A stretch of 64,000 nt of DNA from CAYYNP01 sp964472545 (GTDB taxonomy: Bacteria; Planctomycetota; Planctomycetia; Pirellulales; Thermoguttaceae). The DNA lies in assembly GCA_964472545.1 (NCBI GenBank), contig CAYYNP010000013.1, positions 7,213-71,212 of the forward strand, given 5' to 3'. Every line of letters begins with the position of its first letter. The first letter of the stretch is position 1. The translations under genes and the position numbers were made by a program. Positions 1-7,606 of the stretch are shown in pieces. The notes under the pieces are model-generated. The model saw only the letters and a list, made by a program, of their open reading frames with translations. It was not told the DNA's origin and did not search any database.

Positions 1-24
1 ACAGACTTTCGGAGGGAGAGAGAC

Positions 25-927
25 ATGAGCGGTCGTTTGAGTGTTTTCCTGGGCGTGATCGTCGCGGTGGCGCTGATGCCATGGGTGCAAGGGTGTTCTT
101 CGGGGACGAGCACGACGGAGTCGACCACTTCCGAAGCGACGACCCAGAAGGGCCCGGAAGCCGATCCTAAGGCCCCTGCCGCGTCGCTCGAGCGAACTTC
201 GCTCGATCTGGGCGACGGGGTGACGATGGAGTTCGTGCTGATCCCGGCCGGCGAGTTTGCGATGGGTTCGCCGGAGGACGAACTCGACCGCGAACCGGAC
301 GAGGGGCCGGCCCGCCAGGTGACGATCACCAGGCCGTACTACCTGGGCGTTTACGAAGTGACCCAGGCTCAATACGAGAAGGTGACCGGCACGAACCCGG
401 CCGCCAGGAAGGTGCCGGCATGTCCGGTGGAGAACGTCAGTTGGGACGACGCCGTGGCGTTTTGCGAAAAACTCTCGGCCGACTCGGGCCGCACCGTGCG
501 TTTGCCGACGGAAGCCGAGTGGGAATACGCCTGTCGGGCGGGTACGACGACGCCGTTCGCGTTTGGCGAGACGCTCTCTTCGGAAACCGACGCCAACTTC
601 GACGGCGCATCGACCACCTACGCCGACGGCGCGAAGGGACCGTACCTCGAGCAGACGGCTCCCGTCGGATCGTACGCCGCCAATGCTTGGGGGCTGTACG
701 ACATGCACGGCAACGTCTGGGAGTGGGTCCAGGATTGGTACAACGAGGTCTACTACACCGACGCGCCGGCGGAAGATCCGCCGGGCCCGCCCAGCGGCGC
801 CGACCGCGTGGTCCGCGGCGGCAGTTTCACCTACCCACCGGTCTGCTGCCGTACGGCCGATCGCCTGGCGTACGAGCCGGAGGCGGCCCGCCGAGATCGC
901 GGTTTCCGCGTAGTGCTCGAAGAGTAG
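25..927 (+). CDS. SUMF1/formylglycine-generating-enzyme-like lipoprotein
   Basis: A 300-residue exported protein. The N-terminus is hydrophobic and ends in a lipobox (VQGC, Cys24), so it is probably a lipoprotein. The rest is one FGE-sulfatase (SUMF1) domain, about residues 65-298: FVLIPAGEFAMGS, VENVSWDDAVAFC, RLPTEAEWEYACRAG, GNVWEWVQDWY and a final RGGSF...DRGFRV. True formylglycine-generating enzymes carry two active-site cysteines in a SFLCxxxYC-type segment. Here the segment is SFTYPPVCC, so the first cysteine is missing, and I infer a binding or non-FGE role rather than sulfatase activation. The start is supported by CGGAGG about 10 bases upstream. A sulfatase gene lies just downstream on the other strand. 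Family confidence is high; function is uncertain. Confidence 0.9.
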   Translation: MSGRLSVFLGVIVAVALMPWVQGCSSGTSTTESTTSEATTQKGPEADPKAPAASLERTSLDLGDGVTMEFVLIPAGEFAMGSPEDELDREPDEGPARQVTITRPYYLGVYEVTQAQYEKVTGTNPAARKVPACPVENVSWDDAVAFCEKLSADSGRTVRLPTEAEWEYACRAGTTTPFAFGETLSSETDANFDGASTTYADGAKGPYLEQTAPVGSYAANAWGLYDMHGNVWEWVQDWYNEVYYTDAPAEDPPGPPSGADRVVRGGSFTYPPVCCRTADRLAYEPEAARRDRGFRVVLEE

Positions 928-1031
928 CCATCTCTCCGCGAGATGTCACTTCGTCTCGCGAGCGAGACGACCACTATCCGCAAGTCTCCGATCATCTCGC
1001 GAGACGACCACCATCCGCAAGTTCTCCGACC
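927..1031. repeat. Dispersed hairpin and direct-repeat cluster
   Basis: The stop codon of the SUMF1-like gene sits in a GTAG-CATCTC...CCGCGAGATG element whose relatives occur at 27102-27122 and 27156-27174. It is followed by two near-identical direct copies, about 964-993 and 1001-1031, each with GAGACGACCA-YATCCGCAAG. The elements lie between the converging ends of two genes. They look like a planctomycete intergenic repeat family; no function is evident. Confidence 0.6.
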
Positions 1032-1035
1032 AAGC

Positions 1036-2463
1036 CTAGAAATCCCGAAACGGTCCCCGCGGTTCGGCTGCGTCCATCCGCCCAAGCCAGTTCTCGAAAT
1101 ACTGCTGCATCGCGGCGGCTTTCTCCGGCAGTTTGTCGACGAGGTTGTGCTTCTCGCCGACGTCGGCCGCCAGGTCGAACAGAAACGTCCCGCTCTCGTT
1201 GCGGATCCACTTCCAGTTCTCCACGCGGGCCGCCTCTCGGGCCCGGCGTTTCCAATACATTGCCTTGCGGGGCGACGACTTGCCCTCGGCCAATACGGGC
1301 AACATGTCGAATCCGTCGAGTACGACGCCGTCCGGCGCCGCGGCGCCGGCAAGTTTCAGCAACGTGGGGAAGATCTCCAACGACGTGAGGAACTCGCGAT
1401 TCACACCGCCGGCAGGGATTCGTTTAGGATAGCGAATCGCGCAACAGACCCGCACCCCGCCCTCGAAGACCCGCGACTTGCCGCCGCGCAGCGGTGCGTT
1501 GTCGGCCCCGCCGGAGCCGCCGTTGTCGGAGAAGAAGATCACGATCGTGTTCTCCGTCAGGTCGTACTGGTCGAGCAGGTCGAGCACCTCGCCGATGGCC
1601 GCGTCCATCGCCGTGACCGAGCCCAGGTAGTGCGTCTTGCGTAGGGCGGCGTTGGGAACCGTCGCCGGTTTTCCGTAGCGCGTGCCTTCGACCAGTCCTT
1701 CTTTGGCATGAAGATCGGGATACATCTTCCGCCATTTCTCGGGCGCCTGGGCGGCGCCGCGAATTGCCGGCTCCAAGCTCGACGCTCCGTGTGGCGCGTT
1801 AAACGGCAGGTAGAGGAAGAACGGCCGGCGCTTGTTTTCGCGGAGGAACCGCACCGCCTCACGTTGAAAGAGGTACGTGCAATAGGTCCCCTGGTCCTCC
1901 GCGGTCGGGAGATTATCGCGAAACATCGACGGCACCCCGTAGCGTTCGTGCGTGTAGTAGTCGATGCCCGTGTTGACGAAGCCGTAGAACTCGTCCCAAC
2001 CGCGCTGCAAGGGCAAAAATCGCCGATGTACGCCCAGGTCCCACTTGCCGAAGATGCCGCAGCGATAGCCGGCTTGTTTCAGCAGTTTTGGCAACAGAAT
2101 CTCGCGCACGTCCATGCCGCCGATCCGTTCCCAGGTGACGACGTAGTCGTCTGCCGAATACTTGTGGCCGTAGTCCGGAGCCTCGTTGCGGATCATGTCG
2201 TAGATCCCGTTGCGCTGCGGATAGCGGCCCGTCAGAAATGCGCCGCGGCTGGGCGTACAGGCCGGCCACGCCACGTAGAAGTCGGTCAGCCGCACCCCTT
2301 CGCGCGCGATCCGGTCGAGGTTGGGTGTGATGATGTGGTCGCCCAGCACGCCCAGGTCGTTGTAGCCCTGGTCGTCGGAGACGATCAAAACGATGTTGGG
2401 CCGGTCGGCTGCGTAGCAGCACGTCGTCGTCAGCACGAAAGCAGCAAGTAGAGTTGGACGCAT
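1036..2463 (-). CDS. Secreted type I (formylglycine-dependent) sulfatase
   Basis: A 475-residue arylsulfatase-family protein predicted to hydrolyse sulfate esters, probably on polysaccharides, outside the cytoplasm. A signal peptide (about residues 1-19, ending CCYAA) precedes RPNIVLIVSDDQGYNDLG, whose Asp residues bind Ca2+. The maturation motif CTPSR has its cysteine at residue 69, the site converted to formylglycine. HTPNLDRIA-type (ITPNLDRIA), FGKWDLG, HGASS and VIFFSDNGG motifs follow. The reading frame continues upstream to 2691, but the start at 2463 is preferred because it begins the signal peptide and has AAGGGA about 7 bases upstream. Substrate cannot be read from the sequence. It is divergent from the HMA-like gene and converges on the SUMF1-like gene. 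Confidence 0.93.
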   Translation of the reverse strand: MRPTLLAAFVLTTTCCYAADRPNIVLIVSDDQGYNDLGVLGDHIITPNLDRIAREGVRLTDFYVAWPACTPSRGAFLTGRYPQRNGIYDMIRNEAPDYGHKYSADDYVVTWERIGGMDVREILLPKLLKQAGYRCGIFGKWDLGVHRRFLPLQRGWDEFYGFVNTGIDYYTHERYGVPSMFRDNLPTAEDQGTYCTYLFQREAVRFLRENKRRPFFLYLPFNAPHGASSLEPAIRGAAQAPEKWRKMYPDLHAKEGLVEGTRYGKPATVPNAALRKTHYLGSVTAMDAAIGEVLDLLDQYDLTENTIVIFFSDNGGSGGADNAPLRGGKSRVFEGGVRVCCAIRYPKRIPAGGVNREFLTSLEIFPTLLKLAGAAAPDGVVLDGFDMLPVLAEGKSSPRKAMYWKRRAREAARVENWKWIRNESGTFLFDLAADVGEKHNLVDKLPEKAAAMQQYFENWLGRMDAAEPRGPFRDF

Positions 2464-2778
2464 GGAGTATCCCTTCGCTCTGAATCGTGGTTGCATGGAT
2501 CGTGGTTGCACTGTCACGCGGCATGGCCGGAGAAGATGGTCCAATGGCAAGTAACCGAGCCATCGTCGCCGACGTCCGCTCAAGACGCGGGCGATCCCGG
2601 GCCATCTTACCTTCCCGACGCGGTGAATTCCACGTCGGCCGGTGACGGGTGACCCAGACGCCGCGTCCGTCCGGACGAGCGCGGCCGACAAAGAGTGGAA
2701 ATTCGCCGCCGGTGTGGTAGAATCGCCTCAGAAGCGCGTACCGTCGCCCGTTAGTCCCCTGGTCTTGGAGGGTTTCTC
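2464..2778. other. Divergent intergenic region (sulfatase / HMA-like gene)
   Basis: 315 bases separate two divergent starts, so both promoters should lie here. The only candidate I see is a TAGAAT hexamer at 2718-2723 on the plus strand, preceded by GTGTGG, with no good -35 element. No small gene or strong hairpin was found. Confidence 0.4.
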
Positions 2779-3306
2779 ATGCGAAGTTTGTTGAAGTACG
2801 GTCTGGTCGTTTTGGTCGTGTCGATCGCAACCGCCCCGGCCGTGGGCGAGGAGACGAAAGTCAACGTCACCGGCGTACACCTTTGTTGCCAGAAATGCGT
2901 TACGGCGGCGGCGGATGCCTTGGCGGAGGTCAAAGGCGTCAAACACGAAGTCAACCAAGATGAGGGGGCGATTTCGATTACGGCCTGTTGCGCCTCGGCT
3001 GCCCAGAACGCGGTCGACGCCGTGGCTGCCGCGGGTTTCCACGGCCGGCCCGACAACCGAGCGGTCCACTTCAAGCCGGTTCACCCGCCGCAGGGCAAGA
3101 TCACACGGCTGGAACTCGTCGGCGTTCACAACTGCTGTGGCGGTTGCACCAAGGCGATCAAGGCGGCCCTGTCATCGGTCGAAGGGGTACAGGCCGACAC
3201 GGTCAAGGCGAAGCAAACTTCGTTCGTCGTCGAAGGCGAGTTCAAGGCGGCCGAAGTGATCGAGGCCGTGTTCAACGCGGGGTTCCACTGCGACGTCAAG
3301 GAATAG
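2779..3306 (+). CDS. Exported double HMA-like metal-binding protein
   Basis: A 175-residue protein with a signal peptide (about residues 1-24, ending AVGEE) and two heavy-metal-associated-like domains, about residues 27-95 and 105-172. Each begins with a CCxxC variant of the HMA CxxC loop: GVHLCCQKCV and GVHNCCGGCT, followed by the alpha-helix and a V-KGV/V-EGV turn. The first domain also has an ACCAS segment where its second half begins. HMA domains bind Cu(I), Zn or similar ions, so an envelope metal-binding or chaperone role is likely. TTGGAGGG lies about 8 bases before the ATG. The next gene starts two bases after its stop, so the two are probably co-translated. No transport ATPase is adjacent. 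Confidence 0.85.
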   Translation: MRSLLKYGLVVLVVSIATAPAVGEETKVNVTGVHLCCQKCVTAAADALAEVKGVKHEVNQDEGAISITACCASAAQNAVDAVAAAGFHGRPDNRAVHFKPVHPPQGKITRLELVGVHNCCGGCTKAIKAALSSVEGVQADTVKAKQTSFVVEGEFKAAEVIEAVFNAGFHCDVKE

Positions 3307-3308
3307 CC

Positions 3309-4607
3309 GTGTTACGACGGTCCATTTGGCCGCTACTCGGCGGTTTCCTGGTAGCTTTGCCGGCGTCGACCGATCGGGCCTTCTCCGCCGAGTCGCCGCG
3401 GTGGTGGCAAGATACCAGGGCCATCTATGCCTCGTTCGATCTGTCGGGCGCCGGCGGCCCGCTGATGAAGTTCCCCAGCGACGACGTCCGCAAGAAGCTC
3501 GGTACGTTCGAGAATCTGCCCCGCCTGCTCGACGAGGCAAGGCAACTCGGCGGCAACTGCATCTATCTGAACAGCTATTGGGAACCGGAGTACGAGAACA
3601 AGGGCGACTACGAGATCCGTAGGGAGTTGGGCGGCCCGGAGGCCTTCCGCAAGGGCGTTGAAGCGATCCATCGGCGTGGCGGCCGGATTATCCTCTACCT
3701 GGAGCCGTTCATCGTCACCCGCACCAGCCAGGTTGGCCGGCGGTCCGGCACGGACTGGTGTATGAAAGACGCCCAAGGCAATCCCCAGACCTACTACGGC
3801 CGCAGCCGCTTCTATCTGATGTGGCCCGGCGACGGCTCCGGCTGGACGGAACACATCGTTGCAGTCGCCGAGCGTCTCGTGCGGCAATACGGCGTCGACG
3901 GCTTTCATCTGGATTCCTACGGCTGTCAGTGGGATCTGGTCGACCACGACCCTCGCCATACCGGTTCGTTCAACCATGGCGCAATCCACCTGGTACGCAC
4001 AATGCGGCAACGGATTCAGCGCGTGCGGCCCGACGCCGTCGTCATCCTGGAATGTTGCGAACGTACCGAGCTGCTCGATCTGTGCGACGGCGGCCAGATC
4101 GAATCGGGCGCCTGGCTCTACTCGCCGGTCAAGGTGCTGCTGGAAAAGCCCTGGGGACGCAGCCACAAGTACAAGGCGTTTACCGCCCACTACTCGATGC
4201 AGGAGATGGACCGGATTCTCGAGCTGGGCTACAACCTCTCGTTGTCGCCCTGGTGGTTCGAGACCAACACCGACCCGCGAGACTTCGAGCGGATGCACCG
4301 CCGGATGGAAGACCGCGACGAGTGGATTCGGCGGGTACGGATTCTATGGAATTGGGATAATCTGCTCTACGTCAACGGGCGTCCCCGGCCGGCCGACGTC
4401 GACCTGTTCCAACTGCGGCGCGATCTGGAAATGCGTCGATACGCCAAGCCGCCGCCTAAGTTCTACGACACGGAAGCCTACTGGAGGGCCGTGCGAGCTT
4501 ACGAACGCCGGGTGCGAGACCTCCTGGAAAGTGAGCAGCCTTGGAAGACCCAACGGGAGTACCTTCGCGAGAAGCTCGCCCCGATCGACCACGGCCGTAC
4601 GAAATGA
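3309..4607 (+). CDS. Exported TIM-barrel glycoside-hydrolase-like protein
   Basis: A 432-residue protein. The open frame extends upstream inside the preceding gene, but the likely start is the GTG at 3309: it follows the HMA gene stop by two bases and opens a clear signal peptide (LRRSIWPLLGGFLVALPA, then AFSAES). The body reads like an alpha/beta barrel of the alpha-amylase/alpha-galactosidase type: GGNCIYLNSYWEPEY, GGRIILYLEPFI, then YGVDGFHLDSYG (a beta-strand 4 Asp as in such barrels), VVILECCERTE (a possible acid Glu) and LSLSPWWFETNTDPRDF. These are plausible catalytic acids but no family is assigned with certainty. Coupling to the HMA-like gene suggests co-expression. Confidence 0.7.
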   Translation: MLRRSIWPLLGGFLVALPASTDRAFSAESPRWWQDTRAIYASFDLSGAGGPLMKFPSDDVRKKLGTFENLPRLLDEARQLGGNCIYLNSYWEPEYENKGDYEIRRELGGPEAFRKGVEAIHRRGGRIILYLEPFIVTRTSQVGRRSGTDWCMKDAQGNPQTYYGRSRFYLMWPGDGSGWTEHIVAVAERLVRQYGVDGFHLDSYGCQWDLVDHDPRHTGSFNHGAIHLVRTMRQRIQRVRPDAVVILECCERTELLDLCDGGQIESGAWLYSPVKVLLEKPWGRSHKYKAFTAHYSMQEMDRILELGYNLSLSPWWFETNTDPRDFERMHRRMEDRDEWIRRVRILWNWDNLLYVNGRPRPADVDLFQLRRDLEMRRYAKPPPKFYDTEAYWRAVRAYERRVRDLLESEQPWKTQREYLREKLAPIDHGRTK

Positions 4608-4721
4608 GCCGTACGAAAACGGCACGGCCACGTTCAGCGGGCCGCAGGTTCGGTCATCGCTTGCCCCGGACGACTCGATCCGGGAAGAAACGCGTGTGGG
4701 CTCCCGGCTCGGTATCCCGTT

Positions 4722-5747
4722 TCAACTTCTCCACGGCGCGCGATACCGGAGCCCGAGGTTGATGATCTTCTGGAGCAAAGCCTCGTACTTGATCCCGATC
4801 GACTCCGCCGATTCGGCGAAGTCCTCGCCGTACTCGATATTCGGGTTGGCATTCGCTTCGATCAGGAAGACTTTGCCGTCTTCCTGCAACCGCAAGTCCA
4901 TCCGCCCGTATCCACTCATGTTGAGGGCCCGATAGACTCGCTTACAGAGCTTCGATATCTGCTTCTCGACCTCCGGAGCCAGGCCCTCGGCCCGTTGCGT
5001 TATGATCCCGTACTTCTTCTGGTATTCGATGTCCCATTTCACCCTGGCGGTGGCGATGCGCGGCATGTGCTCGGGCATTTTCGAGAACACCATTTCCCAC
5101 GGGGGGAAGGTCTGCAGCCGCTGGTTGCCGATCACGCCGACGTAAAGCTCTCGGCCCTCGATGTATTGTTCTGCAATGGCGTCAGTTTCGATGCTCTCGT
5201 GGATGAACCGTACGCGTTCGTCGAGTGCGGCTTCGTCGCGGACGATCGAAGCCTGGGCAATGCCCAAAGATGCGTCTTCGGTCGTCGATTTTATGAACAG
5301 CGGAAACGTCAGGCGTTTCGTTCGTAGCCTAGTCTTGCCTCGGGGAAAGACGCCAAACCGCGGCGTACGAATCCGGTGATGGGCCAGGATTCTCTTGGCC
5401 GTTGCTTTGTTCTTCGAGAGCATCAGTCCGAACGGATTGCAGCCGGTGTACGCTTGCTGCATTAGTTCCAGGTAGCCGACCACGGCGTATTCGTAGGCCA
5501 CCACGCCGAGAAACTCCTCCAGCATCATGAAGGTCACGTGCGGCGACCAATCGCGGATGGCCTGACGGATGGGACCGAGGTCGTCGAACACTCCCAACGG
5601 CAAGACTTCGTGTCCCATTTCCCGCAGCGTCGTTACCACGTCGTATTCCGATTTCCACTCGGCGATATCCTTCGCGTCATGCCCCTTTAGCGTGTCGGGC
5701 GGAACCAAGCCTTCTCGCACGATCACTAGCACGCGGAGTTTCTTCAT
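4722..5747 (-). CDS. ATP-grasp ligase, D-Ala-D-Ala-ligase-like
   Basis: A 341-residue cytoplasmic protein with the ATP-grasp fold. The N-terminal domain (MKKLRVLVIVREGLVPP) is Rossmann-like. The central motifs are SKNKATAKRIL, FPLFIKSTTEDASLGI (glycine-rich nucleotide lid), AEQYIEGRELYVGVIG, and the Mg-binding end GYGRMDLRLQEDGKVFLIEANANPN with acidic and Asn ligands. ATP-grasp enzymes join a carboxylate to an amine or thiol through an acyl phosphate, so a dipeptide- or peptide-ligase activity is likely. The start at 5747 overlaps the stop of the zincin gene upstream (ATGA), showing translational coupling. The frame is open further upstream but that stretch lies inside the zincin gene. The true substrate is unknown and there is no cell-wall gene nearby. 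Confidence 0.88.
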   Translation of the reverse strand: MKKLRVLVIVREGLVPPDTLKGHDAKDIAEWKSEYDVVTTLREMGHEVLPLGVFDDLGPIRQAIRDWSPHVTFMMLEEFLGVVAYEYAVVGYLELMQQAYTGCNPFGLMLSKNKATAKRILAHHRIRTPRFGVFPRGKTRLRTKRLTFPLFIKSTTEDASLGIAQASIVRDEAALDERVRFIHESIETDAIAEQYIEGRELYVGVIGNQRLQTFPPWEMVFSKMPEHMPRIATARVKWDIEYQKKYGIITQRAEGLAPEVEKQISKLCKRVYRALNMSGYGRMDLRLQEDGKVFLIEANANPNIEYGEDFAESAESIGIKYEALLQKIINLGLRYRAPWRS

Positions 5748-6802
5748 AACGCCACCCGATGATGTCCGCCATGCAGATAGTTCATCGTTTGGACCGCCAG
5801 CATGACCAGCGCATCCCGCTTTACGTCGGCTTCCGGCCGGTTGCAGCGCAGCCCGAGCTCCTCGCAGCGGTCGATCATCTCGCCGAGCACCTGATCGATC
5901 GTGTACTGGTACTCTCCGGTCCATTGGGCCACGACTCTCCGCAGCTCACGGCGCATCCGCCGCAGCAACGAAGCAGCCGGCGGAGAGTCCGTATGATCCT
6001 GGCTGCCGAAGAGCCGACGCAGGTCCCGGTCGTAGAAGTGCGGGTAGTCCAGTCCGTAGTATGCGCGCTTCCGTCGATAGTGTTCCCGTAGCGTTTCGCG
6101 TAGCGTCCGCAGCGAGCCGACCCGTTCGCGCGAGGTGATGCGCGGCTTCTGCTCGCGAATTTCGCCGATGACTTCATCCACGTATTCGAGCTTCTTCAGC
6201 GCCGGCCATCCGCGATACCGCGTGCGCCAGCCGGATCGCGGCTTCAGCCATACGGCAAACGTCTCCGCAAAGTCTTCCACGGGATGACTCTGGGCGTACC
6301 ACATGTCCAGATGCAGAACGTATCTCTTGCTGTACGGTTTCGGCTTATAGAAATCCGGATAAGGCTGACTGGCTTTGCCGAACACGGTTCGCCATCGTTT
6401 GCGCCGCCGCAAGCGATAGGCGTTATCGAGCGTGTGACCCGTCTCGTGACGGAGGATTCGCATACACGAGTCCTGCGTTCCGCCCTCGACTTCGAGCATC
6501 TGCTTGCGTTCCAGCTTCGTGAGTCTCGGATGCGCGAGATAGAACGGGATGGCCGTGCCCACCACCCCGTCGGGCGTGAACCACTCGTCGGAGAGCCAGA
6601 AGTGAGGTCGGAATCGGAGCCCCCGCCGTTTCAACTCTCCAAGAACGCGGTCGGTCTGTTTCTCCAGCCATGTCCCCTTGATTTGTACCGGCAGATCGCA
6701 CATCCGCAAATCCAGCAGTTCGTCTTCGGAGAGTCGGTCCAGATCCGGCTCGGTAGCCTGGCGGCGGTTGTGAGCTCGGCGGTGTGTACGTCTTCCCGAC
6801 AT
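5744..6802 (-). CDS. Putative zinc-binding metallopeptidase (HETGH)
   Basis: A 352-residue protein with no signal peptide. RILRHETGHTLDNAYRLR (about residues 120-140) holds the HExxH zinc site of zincins. Upstream are LRFRPHFWLSDEWFTPDGV and AIPFYLAHPRL, and downstream WYAQSHPVEDFAETFAVWL, whose Glu residues could supply the third zinc ligand. The C-terminal 150 residues are Arg-rich and helical. The start at 6802 fits the conserved-looking beginning MSGRRTHRRAHNRR; GAGGA abuts the ATG, so spacing is poor. An ATG at 6886 in a proline-rich lead is the alternative. The gene overlaps the ATP-grasp gene by four bases, which suggests that the peptidase and ligase act together on a peptide or amino-acid derivative (inference). 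Confidence 0.8.
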   Translation of the reverse strand: MSGRRTHRRAHNRRQATEPDLDRLSEDELLDLRMCDLPVQIKGTWLEKQTDRVLGELKRRGLRFRPHFWLSDEWFTPDGVVGTAIPFYLAHPRLTKLERKQMLEVEGGTQDSCMRILRHETGHTLDNAYRLRRRKRWRTVFGKASQPYPDFYKPKPYSKRYVLHLDMWYAQSHPVEDFAETFAVWLKPRSGWRTRYRGWPALKKLEYVDEVIGEIREQKPRITSRERVGSLRTLRETLREHYRRKRAYYGLDYPHFYDRDLRRLFGSQDHTDSPPAASLLRRMRRELRRVVAQWTGEYQYTIDQVLGEMIDRCEELGLRCNRPEADVKRDALVMLAVQTMNYLHGGHHRVAL

Positions 6803-7153
6803 TCCTCGTCCAACCTTGGGTGAAACCGGCTTCAGCACCCCCGGCAGGGCGGGGTTGCGTGGAGAATGCGAGGGAGAACCGGCCATCGTTGCCGTCGAGA
6901 CGCAGTGAGTCTCTTGCAGGATGTCGAGATTGCCTTCGGCCGGGCTCTCTTCGAGTACGGCTAGCTTATACGACTTTGCCTGCGCAGACAACGGTAATCG
7001 TAAGCCCTGACGTCCGATCTCCAACGGCACAACGAGCCCACAACGCGACTCACTATACGGCAAGTCGTCACCGAAGACGAAAGCCCGGCAAGACACAGCG
7101 TTCTACGAGGCTTGACTCGACGGCGCCAATACACCAAGCGGAGGGTGCGGGCC

Positions 7154-7284
7154 CGAACGGATGTAAGCATCCGCCCAACCCGTTCGTAGTGCCCCGATTC
7201 ATCGGGGCCGTGCAGCGGGACTTTGCGAAAGACCGCATGAATGCGGTCACTACGAACGGCTCTTGACGGGTTGGGCGATTGCTT
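7154..7284. repeat. Long imperfect palindromic intergenic repeat
   Basis: Outer arms CGCCCAACCCGTTCGTAGTG-type (about 7161-7191) and its inverted partner (about 7248-7284) enclose two inner hairpins: CCCCGAT/ATCGGGG at 7192-7207 and GACCGCAT/ATGCGGTC at 7231-7248. It lies in the 650-base gap upstream of the zincin gene, where I see no convincing gene. It resembles dispersed planctomycete palindromes; mobility or RNA structure cannot be decided from one copy. Confidence 0.65.
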
Positions 7285-7453
7285 ACGAACGGATGACGCA
7301 AGCCCCTTTAACACCAACGCTTTATGGAAAACGGCCGAAGCGCCGGGCACACTCTCGGGGGCAGTTGATGACTGACCTGCTCCCCGTTTCCTGATCCATG
7401 CGGAATGCGAGATTTTCGGTTATCTTGCAGATTGGAAAGGAGGACCAGGATCC

Positions 7454-7606
7454 ATGAAACGGAAGCGTTACACGCAGCAGCAGATCGCGTTCTGCTTGCG
7501 GCAGCACGAGACGGTCACGATCGGCGAGCCAGCCAGCGTAGTCCTCTCCGGCGAAGGTGATTACGTGGGCCCGTGCGTTCGCAGCATGTTGGCTGTCTCG
7601 CAGTAG
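7454..7606 (+). pseudogene. IS3-type transposase OrfA remnant
   Basis: A 50-codon frame starts with MKRKRYTQQQIAFCLRQHET, which matches the usual start of IS3-family OrfA proteins (MKRKRYTEEQIAxALRQ...). The start is preceded by a strong AAAGGAGG sequence about 11 bases upstream. After about codon 20 the similarity stops, with no helix-turn-helix completion, and the frame runs into the 3' end of the zincin-TPR gene on the other strand. No OrfB or terminal inverted repeat was found. It is read as the broken left end of an insertion sequence; only about 7454-7515 is recognisable. Confidence 0.6.

Noticed and set aside
7154..7284. CRISPR-like repeat array
   Set aside because: The repeats form one nested palindrome, not regularly spaced direct repeats with unique spacers.
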